Position numbers and translations under genes: made by a program. 64,000 bases of DNA from Aplysia californica (taxonomy: Eukaryota; Mollusca; Gastropoda; Aplysiida; Aplysiidae): NCBI RefSeq assembly GCF_000002075.1, contig NW_004797434.1, forward strand, positions 650,423-714,422, written 5' to 3'. How positions within the stretch are numbered: position 1 is the stretch's first letter; every line of letters starts with the position of its first letter. Below the pieces are notes generated by a model that saw nothing but the letters and a program-made list of their open reading frames with translations, was not told the DNA's origin and searched no databases. Shown here piece after piece: positions 12,001 to 23,345 of the stretch.

Positions 12001-12316
12001 TTGAACAAGAGTTGAAATTTGTGGTATTTGAAAAAGAAATTGAATATATGATACCCAACATGTGTTACATTCCAACAATTTTGTCAAACTCTCTTTGCTC
12101 AACAGGCAACTGGCCTTGAAAGCTCTCAACGAGCGACTCAACAAACCCGACACCTCTCCAAGCTGGCCCACTCTGGATGATGACGACCCAGCGAGCCCCA
12201 CCTCCCCTCAGACAGCAGCCTCTCCTTTGTCTGTTCCGGCATCAGTTAAATTGCCTGTTCCGGCCTTCAAAGACCCTTCTAAACAGTCTACAGGGGCGGG
12301 AAGTGAGAACGTTTAG
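9091..12316 (+). CDS. TMEM115: TMEM115, rhomboid-like Golgi membrane protein (3 exons)
   Basis: Exons are 9091-9794, 11350-11523 and 12106-12316 (stop TAG), giving 362 aa; human TMEM115 is about 350 aa. Junctions are GT-AG and phase-consistent: exon 1 ends in AG completed by T to give FSFASFFP, and exon 2 ends in AA completed by G to give ERRKQLALKALNERL, both matching the vertebrate protein. The first 230 residues hold hydrophobic helices and conserved rhomboid-like blocks (LHFWHVLADI, LEPLWGAPDML, GLAGYIAGF, PYMFGSG, RGDMADNFSFA). The C-terminus is hydrophilic, with LPGTEPHDAERR and an acidic Ser/Pro-rich tail. The family is catalytically inactive, resides in the Golgi and is implicated in Golgi-to-ER retrograde transport with the COG complex (family knowledge). 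The start is the first in-frame ATG and matches the MA- start of orthologues. Confidence 0.94.
9795..11349 (+). other. TMEM115 intron 1
   Basis: A 1,555-bp intron with donor GTATGT and acceptor TTGTTTTAG. It contains a poly(C) run near 11105-11120 and a GC-richer patch near 10550-10615 ending CGCGCAGAGGGTTAA. That end resembles a piggyBac-type terminus next to TTAA, but no matching opposite end was found. No internal coding exon was recognised. Confidence 0.6.
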
Positions 12317-15300
12317 TGTGTCCTTGAGTGGGTTCTGCAGAAATATATACCAGGCTGTGCTTGAGGGATGAGCAAGACAGAAGTTTGTTGTATATCAGAG
12401 CAGAGATAGAGAGAGAGAGAGGGTGAGTGAAAGGGAGAGAGAGAGAGAGAGAATGAGAGAGAGAGAGAGTGAGTGAGTGAGTGAGTGAGAGAAAGAGAGA
12501 GGGAGGGGATGATTAGGGTGATATTATTGTGAGTGTCATGAGACCAATTCTTACATTTCTCCAATATTTTACTTCTTGTATTGCTCCAAATTTTTTTCTA
12601 TCTTTCCTCTTATTTTCTCAAATATTCAGCTTGTTTTTGCTTGCTTTTGTAAGTGTGGTTGAAAAGTTCAATATTCACTAGTGAAAGAGGAATACCATGA
12701 ATGGGGCATGTGGTTTTGTTTCGACTCCATCACATATGTGCATACAACAGTAAATAGTGCCTAGCTTTTTGGGATATATCAGCAGTTATTCTCTGTACAC
12801 ATGCTATGTTAAGGTAGAGAATCACTTCTTTCAATATATTTATGAAAATGTTATTATCTCTATACTCATGGATTTTATTTTATTCCTTGAAAAATATGTT
12901 TCAAGAATATTTTTTTTTCTACACTCTTCCTCTGTTTCTGTACAATGCACTTAGATTTAGTTGCTTCAAGTACTGTTGATTTATATTATTATAGATGATT
13001 CAGTAGCCAAGATTTTGTTAAATTTAAAAAGAATTTCTTCCCTTAATGTCACATTCTGGTAAAAATTTAAGGGGATTTACTTTTTCTATATTTCTATCCC
13101 CTCAAAGTCTGCATTACTCATTTAAGAATATATTTTGTTTTGTGTTCGTAATTGCAATATATTGACATACTTTATACGTTTCAGTTTGCTTTTTCTGAAA
13201 TACTAACTTTCTGTCCTTTCACTAGACCCTAATTGAACATTTGAGTTACATGGTTCTGTTGGACAGAATAAATGAATGGTCCGAAGAGTAACTTTCAAAA
13301 TTTATCTAATCATTTGCTGAATTTAGTGATACCTTTGCAAGTCGTGCTCATAATTGTCAAAATCAGGTGATCGTTTTCTTGAATAGGGAGCCTCAATGCT
13401 TTGTTTGAACTTGAATGGTTTTTGTGATGTTCAGAATCATTTTGCATAATGTAGATATCCGCATCATCCCTGTATTTTTGTTAATTACCCTGCGTAGCAT
13501 TTTAAAAGATGACTATGCATCATTGTATAAATGAAGATCCTTTTCCAAAAAAAAAAATGAAATGTTTCTTGCATTACATGCATTTTTTTGTAAGCTTATC
13601 ACATGTTTATCAAATTACAAAGTGGGTGCTTAGTTGAAAGAGCTGTTTGTCATTTATTGGCGTCTGCAATTAATGATACTAGTTTGTTTTCATATATATT
13701 GTTTACCTTATTTTTTATATTTAAATGTTACATATTTTATTTTATTTAAAGTTTGAAGTGTAGGGAGAAATGTGTTGTGTCAAGAAAAAAAAATGGAGAG
13801 TAAAAAAGGAATGCTGCTGTTTTTTTTGGAGACAAGTTGAAGCTAATTGGAAATATGGTTTGATAAGCGTACCCGGGTTGACTGGACAAGAATGTTATCT
13901 GAATACATACATTCTTCTTTTGACATAGTCAGGAGAGGTTTCCTGTTTACACCGAAATGTGAGAGGAAAAAGATAAAACGGCAAGTTGTTGTAGATAGGG
14001 GCTGCGACTGTGGAGGAGGATTAAATAATGAATGTGATTAGTAGTGCTATAGACTTCAACAGTAGCCCTTGTTCTAATATACCACAAGTGATGAACTAAA
14101 TGTTAAACTTTCTTGCGATTAAAAATGGTCTAATGGAAAATCTGCTCATCTAATTTAAGAGTTCTTCGTCATTTGGTAGGCCGCTAATGGAAAGTTGAAT
14201 GTCAGTGTATTTTTTTACAATGATGGATGCCTTTGTGATAATGCTATCCCTCCTTACATTTTTGCTCAGAGTGGTCATCCCATGAAAGACAAGAGTTTAT
14301 TCTATCCTGTGGAATGATTTCACCTTCAATGGGTTATTTAATTTTGATTTTTGTTGCAAAATTAATTCTGCTTGTGCTGCTCATCTTTTATATTCTGCTT
14401 GTGGGACTGAATGGGATAATGGAGTAGAAAAGCTTTTTAGGACACAGTATTCAGATTTAAGATTTGGAAATATTCACTAGGTGTCTTGCGATCACTTTCG
14501 CTTTCTGTCTCTTTCTTTGTAACTTTCATTCTGTTTTGCTTGATTGTGTACGACAGGTGGGTAAACAGTTGAATTAACTTGAATGTGTGATAATACAACA
14601 TTGTTGAGATCTCTCTATTTTTGTGAAAAGCTTGGTATTTATATGATTCATAATGCTGCTAATTTACTCGTTGTGACATTTATCGGAATGTACTGTTCAT
14701 AATGGTAATGCAAAACTGCAGTGTAAGGAAGGGTCTTGAAATCATGGGTACAACCGCCTTATGCCTCCTCCTGTAAATGTAATTTGATTTCCAAATTGGG
14801 AGGGCCTCCTGTATTATATTAGCATTTCATATATATATATATAGATATAATGTATGGATTTCAAACTTTTCGGATTTAAATGTAGGTGCATGGTGTCTCA
14901 GTCATTAGTTTCACATCTTGTCCTGCTTTTTGAAAGTCTGTAAGAGGTTCTGCAAGCTCTTATGAAAAGATAACTGATTTTTCTTTTTATGGGTACTTAT
15001 TTTTATTTGTTAAACAGTTGTGTTTAGAATCATCTGCTCTTCATTTGGTTTAATTTAATCCATGGTTCTTGGGTTATTACACACTTTATACAAGTTTTAC
15101 TGTTTTAGTTTAAGGTCATTTATCTGTAAGTTACAAACTGCAGGTTCATTTTCAGAGGTGATAGGCCCTTTTTTGTTGGGTACTGGTTAATCATTTTGGC
15201 TTATGATTGCATCGCTTTTTGTAGGTTATGGTCTACTGCTTTAGCTGAGATATAATGAGTTATTCCACTTTGCCATTTCGAAGTTTTGTTCCTTCTTCTG

Positions 15301-15850
15301 TTGGTGGGAAAGTTTTAGGTATTTGACCAGACCCGTTCTTGTCGGTTGAAGTTCAAGTGTTTGTAGGCTCGAATTAATCCTTCTGGCTTTCATGTTACTG
15401 AATATGTGACTTGGCTTTGAGTTATTTATATGTTATACTATTAGTCCCATCTGTTTTACTCTTGCAAAAACCCGTCACCCAGTTAACGGCTCCTCCAAGG
15501 GACCCCCTCCCCCTACCCCCTTCTCTTCCATTATTATTTTCTTTTGAGACTATCTTGAACAATACCAGGTCTTAAAACCACTGGGAAATGGACTGAAGAA
15601 AGTATGGTGAAACGAATGGGAGAAAGGAGATTGTTCCCATGATTGTGTGGTATTGAAATTGAAAAAAGTCAAAAGAGGCAGCATGCTCGCTAATTTGTTT
15701 TGAAAGGAGAAGGTGGGTGCACTCACATTTCTGCACAATTTTTTCCTCCCTGATTTAATATGACATTAGTCTTCAACAAGACGAAATGTGTTGTGTTGAG
15801 TCATAGTGTCATAGTAAGGTTTATTGTCTTAGAGTCTTGTCAGAGTGGTT
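12317..15850 (+). other. Gene-free T-rich region, possibly the start of a long TMEM115 3' UTR
   Basis: After the TMEM115 stop there is a GA-rich simple tract (about 12406-12505) and then T-rich sequence without coding potential. Many AATAAA hexamers occur (for example 13267-13272), so the true polyadenylation site cannot be chosen from sequence. No interspersed repeat was recognised apart from low-complexity tracts. Confidence 0.4.
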
Positions 15851-15854
15851 AGAG

Positions 15855-16035
15855 TGGGTGGTTAGCGGGTGCTCTGGTGTGGTTTGCTTCTTCTTTACTA
15901 TGAAACTTCTATCGTCCTTATCTCCCCTTCTTCTTTTTTATGTATGGTACTCTCTTGTGACACCTCTTAATCTTCTGGCGCTCATATGACCTTATACAGT
16001 TGTGAGCGCCGAAAAACCTCTACTAAAACTAAAAA
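15855..16035 (+). repeat. Dispersed short repeat B
   Basis: Near full-length copy: GTGGGTGGTTAGCGGGTGCT at the 5' end, a pyrimidine-rich middle, and the tail CATATGACCTTATACAGTTG followed by TGAGCGCCG and an A-rich end. The tail is very close to that of SINE family A. Confidence 0.8.
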
Positions 16036-16200
16036 GTGGTTAGAGGATGCAGTAGATGCTCTGGATTCTGTTGACGCAAATGTCCTGTGAGTAGTGTTGC
16101 GACTCTTTACACTGCCTCATCAAAGGTGCCTTCGGGTGGCTCATCCGTACTTCCCTTGCTGATTGGTGGACCGAGGGCTTTACTCATATGTGTGACTCGA

Positions 16201-16604
16201 CATGGTTGAATCAGGCGCTCGTCAGTTTTTGGGCATATTGCGTTTTTTAGTATCATTTATAAACCTGTTCATTTGTCTTCCTTTTGGTGAAAAAAATAAC
16301 CGTCTGTCTTGAATAGAAGTCGAAGTATTTACGATTGAAGGAGGTCAGGGTCATCTGGTTTCAGAGGTAAAATTAATGAGAAAGTGGCTACCAAAGTTTG
16401 GTGACTTCCAAAGCTTGAGAGTCTTTGAAAACTGCAAATTTTCATTTTATGTGCCTTTAATCAACGTTTTTCAGTTAAATACACACATCTTAAATGTGTT
16501 TTTAAATTGATCTCAAAGGCCTTGAGTTAACAAATTACCAAAGGGGCAGAAAAATGCCTGTTTCTTCGATTTCATTATTTTGACGAGCGCCTGATTTCAC
16601 CATG
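16201..16604. mobile_element. MITE with about 24-bp terminal inverted repeats
   Basis: The left end CATGGTTGAATCAGGCGCTC (continuing GTCA) pairs with the right end TGACGAGCGCCTGATTTCAC (continuing CATG), about 22 of 24 positions matching. The element is 404 bp with no coding frame. The superfamily is not clear; no convincing target-site duplication was seen. Confidence 0.7.
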
Positions 16605-16609
16605 ATGCC

Positions 16610-19028
16610 TCACATATATATGTTCTGCCTCCTCCTGGTATGGGAAAGTCGTGTGACTTTTCTGGTACGCGTTAAGTATCATTATTCACTAGCTCCAGGC
16701 CTGCATGTACTTTGGATGCTGTTGTGTGGAAGTAAAAACACAGGGAAAGTTCAAAGTGCTCAGACTCCACAGTGATCAGAAGAAGTTGTAGTTCTTATTG
16801 CCACCTCTTGTGATAAATAAGTTAATGTGATGTATAAACTGTTGCAAAAATGTGGATTATTTCTTAGGTAAAGTGGTTAAGGTTTTTCAAGTTACTAAAT
16901 CTTCTAAGAAATAAAAATTACTTACATGGAAAACTTGACAAAATTATTTTGAGATGGAAATCAACTGTTTGGATTGACTTTATATGGGTTTGTTGAGTTT
17001 TATTTTTTTCCCATTGACTCAGTCAAGCTGATATGTGGCGTGTCAATGTCTGAATAGTATTTTTTTGAGAGCGGGGCTGGGGATTGGAATAAGCTTTTGC
17101 AAGGGTAAGATGGTCTTCTGAAAATTCAAGTTCAAGTCACATTATCGTTCATAAAAAATACACCAGTGTGTGTCTGTGATGTCTTATCTTCTGCACAAGT
17201 AAACATGACATGTGAATAACTGTAGTAATAAACACTTGCTGGGCCTTGAATTATGGAAGTCATTAAAGGAATAAATACACATGTATCTTTTTTTTTGTCA
17301 AGTTGTTTATGGTTTTTCATGAAAGGAGAGAGAAAAGTGCTTTGGAATTGAAACATTGTTTCTACTTTCCTATTGTAATTTATATAACATAATCGTATGT
17401 GGGTGTAAGTTTTCAAGGTGAGGAACTGATGAGATGTATGATATAATGTAAGCAGATTGTAGTTTCATATATACTCCACTACACGTGCATTCTGTGTTAT
17501 ATAAAATCCTTTTTGTGTCTTTCTCATTCTGAGTCGTTTATGGTGACTGTTGAATAGCCTGTGAAGGCACTCTTGAGACATGTGTGCCTGAAGATGTTGT
17601 TTCAATGTGTTTTCAATGGAGTTTTAAAAACGAATTTCTCTGTTGTAGCTTGACGGCTTTTCATAGTCCCATTCTTTTGCATGACACTTTTTTTTTGTGA
17701 GCATGGAACAGGTTTAGCTGAGCATTATGTTTTTTTCCCTGTAATTTCAGTTCTTCCATTTATTTCACAATTTGATTTCCAATCTTTATCTGTGTGTTAA
17801 GATGTTTGAAATAATGTGCATACTGGGTTCCATTGTGCTTTGGCTTCATGAACAGTTGTGAACTGTGTTCCAAGTCAAAACTGATTCCTTTTTGTAGGTG
17901 CTGCAGGGTGCTGACTGCTGTGCATGGCTTCGTACTTTGTAGGTTTTCTTTCCTTTTTAAAAAAAATCGGTTTTGATTTCTTACTTTTGCTCAAGAACTT
18001 TATCAGTGACAATCAATTGAGATTGTTTCTTTTGAACTTGAACAAATCTGCTAACCTGACATTTTGAGATATAGTTTTCTACTCGTGCAAGTTAGCCCTG
18101 CTGGGCACTCAGGCAGGCTTGGAGCAGCGTGCTACTTCAAATGATCTAAATTTTGTTAGTGGCATATGACATTAAATTTACAGTCATTCATCACCAGCCT
18201 TTGCCCCTCAATGCCACAGGCCACCAATAAGAGCTCTCCATCTACTACTGTCCTGGGCTAGTCTCCACCTCAGTATCCCATCTTTAGGTCTTAATGTAAG
18301 TCCTCCCTCCTTAGTACTTTTAGGCCTTCCTTTTTTTCTCTTTCCTTTTATATTTCACCTTAATTAAGGCTTGGTGGGTAATACTTGTTTTTCGATTTCT
18401 CAAGGTGTGTCCAATCCATTAAAATTTTCTTTCTGATTTTTATAATATGTTTTCTGTTAATTTGTTTGCTACCATAAATTGTCCATTTCATATTATGATG
18501 TTTGGCCAGTTAATTTTTATTATTTTTCTTAGCAACTGTTGATAATAAATGCTTGTAGTGGTTTTTAGAAGCTTTTACTTTAATTAAAGTCTATCAAATC
18601 AGTAGCGTCCCCCCCCCCCCCCCCCCCCCAGCTGGAAACGGCTTTGAGGGAGGAAGGAACTAGAGTAATGAAGGAACCAGACTGAGTGATAGTGGATAGT
18701 GATGTCCCTTGTCTATGGACACAAGAACTGACATGAAGAGGAGCCATCATGAATGGGATGGACCTTTCAAATTCCTCCTGTGTTAGTCACTATTACTCAT
18801 TTCAGGGCATTGTGTTTGAGTTTGAATATGTTTTTCTACTTTGATGAGCTCTACATTTTGTGTGATGGACAAAGAGTATTTGTTTGGGATCCGATCCAAA
18901 GTGAATGCGGAAAACCTTTGAGATGGAAATGAAAAAGGAACTGAAAGATAAATGAAGGTTCTTGATTTGTCCTGTATCTTCTCTTACTTTCCTAACCGTG
19001 TATGGTTTTATTTCAAGATTTTCAAACA
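16610..19028. other. Gene-free T-rich region
   Basis: No coding exon recognised. It holds a run of about 20 C near 18609-18629 and several AATAAA hexamers. It could still belong to an extended TMEM115 3' UTR or to spacer. Confidence 0.4.
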
Positions 19029-19197
19029 CAGTGGAACCTGTTCTAGCGACCACCTGTCCAAGACAACCACCTGTACAAATGACCACTTTCCCTTTCCTCT
19101 TGCATTTTTTTGAATGACCCTGTCCAAGAGGACCACCTGTCTAAGATGACCACTTTTCTCCTTGACAATAGGTGGTCGTCTTTGACAGGTTCAACTG
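19029..19197. mobile_element. Tc1/mariner-type MITE, CAGTGGAACCTG family
   Basis: A 169-bp element with ends CAGTGGAACCTGTTCTAGCG and, as reverse complement of the right end, CAGTTGAACCTGTCAAAGAC; subterminal GACCACCTGTCC-like motifs repeat inside. TA follows the right end, while the left flank is CA. Related copies are at 52680-52843 and 57857-58411. Confidence 0.75.
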
Positions 19198-20849
19198 TAT
19201 ATTTATGTTTCAAAGGTGTTTTCTTCCTTTAGAATTCACTCTTCAAAAGATTGTCGGCCTTGATATAAGCCATATGATTTTTGTGGACTGAAAGTTAAGT
19301 CTTCAAAAAGATTTCTTCCTTTTCACTAATGTTTATCATAATGCATTCCATTTTTCAACATGTGTACAAAACGCGTTTGCCATATTTAATTAGTCTGCTA
19401 AGGGTATTCGTGCGCATGTATTATTGGGTATTAGCAGTTACGGCTCAGAAATTTCTTTCTGAAGTGACTGATTTTGAGGGTTGTTTTTGTCCCCTTGGGA
19501 GGATATTAAGGAAATGATGCAAGGCAGTAGTTCCGGTATAAAGAAACTAATCTTGGAGTAAGTTATAGCTTTAGTCTTGAAAAATGTAATCACTTTGCCA
19601 AAATATATTAAATGCTGAAGGACTACAGGCAAATTTTGTTTTTGAACTCTGCATAAAAAAACCCCCACCTAAATAACCTGGTCTAGTTGTAACAACATTA
19701 CAGTGTTTGCCGCTGTCTTGTTTTTATGATGGCATATGTATGTGTATTCGGTTGAGTGAGCCATTAAAAGCAGAGATGTTGGTTAGCCTATATTGCTTCT
19801 ATCTCAATATCTTTTGTTTCTTCAAAATCTAATGCGGGCTTATCTTTTTTTCAAGTTTGTTGAATAAATTGGCTTTATGAGAGGAAAATACATGGAGATA
19901 CATGTGTCATATATATATATACATATAATCGTTAACAAAATATTGTTTGAGTATGACTTGTTGAGGTTTTCATGAAGGAGACGCACACAGTGTGAGTGAC
20001 TGTATGAGAAGACTTGACCTTTCCAAACAATCAGCTTTCCTTTAGAAATTAGAAAATCTAAAACTGTAAAGGGTAAAATTTCACCTGACTTACTGCTGGT
20101 CATTTTATTGGGCTTGACCATGGTTCATTTCATTTTCGTAATAGGATTACGTTTTCATTTTATCAGTGGATCACTGCTTTGAATTCTTTTTTTGCCAGGA
20201 TTATTCTGTGAATAGGCCTACAGATTGTTAGAAGAAAGCATCAAGCTTTGGTATGCTTTCAGTCAGTATGCTTTATGAATTCACTGTGATTGCTCTCTGG
20301 ATATTTGTCATGATCAAATGGCGGGACATGTTTCCTCACCCTATGTTCTCATAGATGTATTTTAAGCCTTGCATTCTGAACTGAGGTAAGATCACTCCAC
20401 TCTGTCAGGCTAGGGTAAAGTAGCAGAATCACGAGTTATAATATATTTTGCAACAGGCTACATTGTATAGGTAACAGCATGTAAAGCCCAGTACTTTGTA
20501 ACGAGGTGCAGTGTCAGTGAAATGGAGCAGTGATTTTGCCGGTACACTTCAACTTGTAGGAAAATATGGTACATTAAGAAAAATTTAGACATGTAGGTTA
20601 GCTTAGTAATATGCATTCTTTACTGAATTGAACGGGGGAAAAAAATAAAGAAGAAAGTGTGGTCACTTGTTTCAACAGGCCTGTGAAGGACCCTTTTCCA
20701 ATTCTTGATAGAAGAATTGAGGCATTATGCTGTACTGTATTTTGGAACAAACCTTCTATGCATTAATTATTATTGAACTGTATCGTCACTTTAAAATAAA
20801 ATTACACTTTAGTGTTATAATGATTTACATGTATTTTGGACCAGTGTCT

Positions 20850-21080
20850 GTGGTGTAATAGATAGGCTCTCTGACTCTTTTCCTTATATGCGAAAGGTGG
20901 GAGTTCAGTGCCAACAGGGTGAAAATGTTTTTTTTTTATAGGGTATCTCCATCTTTCTGCCTGGAATTCGTACCCAGCACAGCCGGGGTTGAGGTAGCAA
21001 GTCTCCTACATGACCTAAATTGTGCAGACAGGGACATGAAAGAAATATTTAGAGTGAAACATTTGATAAGAGAACCTTTT
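20850..21080 (+). mobile_element. SINE-like repeat, family C (diverged)
   Basis: The 5' part carries TGGTGTAATAG, which fits the RNA polymerase III A-box consensus; a B-box is only hinted at (GGGAGTTCAGTGCC). The 3' part (CTACATGACCTAAATTGTG, then CAGGGACATGAAAG) matches the family C core seen better in the copy at 35475-35695. Confidence 0.6.
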
Positions 21081-21175
21081 GAACATGGCTCCCACTCTAA
21101 AAAAGGTTCAGTTATACCATAGTAAAAGTAGTACATGTATACAACAAATTGTTCCCAATGTTACCATGACTTATA

Positions 21176-21496
21176 TGAGGGGTGTTAATAAGTCATTACT
21201 CTGACTATGAAAGAAGCAAACTAGAAAGTTGAAATTTGACATCCACAATGCCACTTCACCGCTCTGTGCACTGAACCATTGTCGTACAGCAGGAAAGATT
21301 ATTTTTTTCACAGCCTCCCTCACATTCCAACAACTCCCTTCACTAAAAGAGCTCTCAGATTCAAACAGCTCATCAGAATTATTCAAAACTCTACATACAG
21401 TGTTCCAAGAAGCTAGAAACAGCATTCTGCAGGTTTTGTTTTACAATATTCTTTTATAGTCTAGGTAAAGACTTATTGATAATTAAACACCCCTCG
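21176..21496. mobile_element. Mariner-type MITE
   Basis: A 321-bp element with ends TGAGGGGTGTTAATAAGTC and, as reverse complement of the right end, CGAGGGGTGTTTAATTATCA, flanked by TA at 21174-21175 and 21497-21498. Mariner elements commonly begin CGAGGGGTGT. No transposase frame is present. Confidence 0.75.
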
Positions 21497-21772
21497 TAGC
21501 TATATCAACAAGAATTCTGATGAAGCACACACAAAACGAAAGCAGAAAACCCAAGGCTGCATTTTACACAGGTGCAATTTTTGTTGTTGTCGGAGCTACT
21601 ATTTGATTACTTTTGCAGTTTATGATTACGTCTTGTATGCCAGGTGTCCTTTGTCGTATGCTGACTCATTGTAAATAGCTGTGTGTATGGGTTTTTTCCT
21701 TTCCTTTTCCTTTGTACGTGTATAACATGTTGGAGTTGGCAAGATCTCTTGCAGAGGGATGTGTTTGACTGA

Positions 21773-21778
21773 AATAAA
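21773..21778 (+). terminator. Candidate distal poly(A) signal for TMEM115
   Basis: AATAAA followed within about 15-40 bp by T- and GT-rich sequence (TTTTTGGTTTTCATTTGTTT). It sits near the point where base composition stops being T-rich on the plus strand. It is one of many AATAAA hexamers, so the assignment is weak. Confidence 0.25.
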
Positions 21779-22064
21779 CATGAGATTTTTGGTTTTCATT
21801 TGTTTTGTCCACGTTTGAATCTATACATGTCTGTACTTAATTTCTCGTCCATAACACGTATTAGTATTAGAGTGTAAGCGACATTTTGGGCAAAATCGAG
21901 TTAGAACCACAAACCAGCTCCTTAGCCTACACTCCATCACCTCTAGAATTCTAGTATCAATGCCATTAGCCGTTACAGAGTTATCTGTGATTTTCAAACT
22001 AGCGTATCTACCATTTTGCTGTATCACCAGAAATTTCGAAAGCCCCCCCCCCCCCCCCAGGATG

Positions 22065-22245
22065 TGGGTGGTTGGCGGGTGCTCTGGTGTGGTTTGCTCC
22101 TTCTTTCCTATCAAACATCTGTCGTCCTGATCTCTCTTCCTTTTTTTGTGTATGTTACTCTCTTGTAACCTCTCTAATCTTTGGCACTTATGTGACCTTA
22201 TTGTGTTGAAAGTGCCGTAAAACTCTTACTAAAGCTAAAAAACTA
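22065..22245 (+). repeat. Dispersed short repeat B (near-consensus copy)
   Basis: GTGGGTGGTTGGCGGGTGCT ... TTGCTCCTTCTTTCCTATC ... TTACTCTCTTGTAACC ... GACCTTATTGTGTTGAAAG ... GCCGTAAAACTCTTACTAAA. A poly(C) run lies just upstream (about 22043-22059). Confidence 0.85.
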
Positions 22246-22525
22246 AAGCCCCCCAGGGCAGTGCTACTGACTTAAGTGTCTTTAGGCCTTTCCTAAAGGG
22301 AGGATATTAACATGTTCTTATGCACAGTAGAATTGTATATGGGCTGATATATCAATGCCATGCTCATACCGTGCCGGAACAACATAGGGGGAACTGCTGC
22401 TTTTTCTTTCCTCATCCTTTCTATCGTCATTTTCCTCTACTACTTTTATATGTTTGTCACTTTATAGTGAACTGCTATTTCCGGGGTGCCTCGATAGTGG
22501 AAGCAGACATAAGGCTGAAAATATG

Positions 22526-22877
22526 CTGCCACGCACAACTGAAGTGTGCTGCAAAAAAAGTCGTGCCTTCCTCTTTATTTCATATTGCTGATTTCACTGA
22601 CACTACCAAACGTGAGGAGTCGTGAGGACCCCAAAAAGACGTGCGTGAGTGCAGCACTTCTTTTTCGCGTGTGGACAGGCTCGCCCTGCTATCGGAGTGC
22701 TGAGCGACGCCGTGGGGATAAAACAAAAGGGGCGGGCGGGCGGCCACTGAGCTGTATACGCCTGCTCAGCGCAATTTTTTTTTACACACTTGGATGGAGT
22801 CGCACTGACCTATGGGATCACCACTTCCGAACTAGCAGCTCGTACGTTTCGCTGCGCACTTCAGTTGTGTGTGGCAG
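22526..22877. mobile_element. MITE-like element with about 27-bp inverted ends
   Basis: The left end CTGCCACGCACAACTGAAGT (continuing GTGCTGC) is inverted at 22851-22877 (GCTGCGCACTTCAGTTGTGT, then GTGGCAG) with only a few mismatches. The interior has no coding frame. The family is not recognised. Confidence 0.55.
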
Positions 22878-22959
22878 TACATTGAATGTATTGAGGCTTG
22901 AGAGGTGAGCAGAGTAAGCCTGATTCCCCATTTGGACTTCTCTGTTGACAGCCACCCCT

Positions 22960-23025
22960 TGGTGCTCATATGACCTTATGCAGTTGCGAGTGCCGTAAAA
23001 CCTTACTAAAACTAAACTAAAAAAT
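22960..23025 (+). repeat. 3' tail shared by SINE family A and repeat B
   Basis: Only the tail is present: CATATGACCTTATGCAGTTG, CGAGTGCCGTAAAACC and an A-rich end. Confidence 0.7.
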
Positions 23026-23144
23026 GTCAAATTGCTCTCCTGAATAATTAGCAAAATGTTGCGTACACTAGTACATGATTCAGACGAAGAATTGAACACA
23101 ATATCAATAGAAATTATGAATCGTGACAGGTGTCTGTAAATGTA

Positions 23145-23345
23145 GGAGTTGGGTGCTTTGCCGTTGCATGAAGAAGACCTGAATTCGATTCCAATGAGGG
23201 CAGCATATTTATTGAGTTGTCTTGGGTCTTTCTGTTGGGACATTGTATGTATCGCTCTCAGTCCTGGTTGACCCCGACAGGCCGGGTAAAAGCCCGCCTC
23301 ATAAATGATCTTAATTGTGTCAGTCGGGGAGTAAAAACACCTACA
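23145..23345 (+). mobile_element. SINE-like repeat, family C
   Basis: Carries a degenerate B-box-like stretch (GAATTCGATTCC), then GGTTGACCCCGACAGGCCGG, GTAAAAGCCCGCCTCATAAA and ATCTTAATTGTGTCAGTCGG, matching the family C core at 35475-35695 in the opposite orientation. Confidence 0.7.

Noticed and set aside
22818-23243. 141-codon minus-strand frame
   Set aside because: It spans a repeat tail, a MITE end and a SINE-like copy; no conserved protein sequence.
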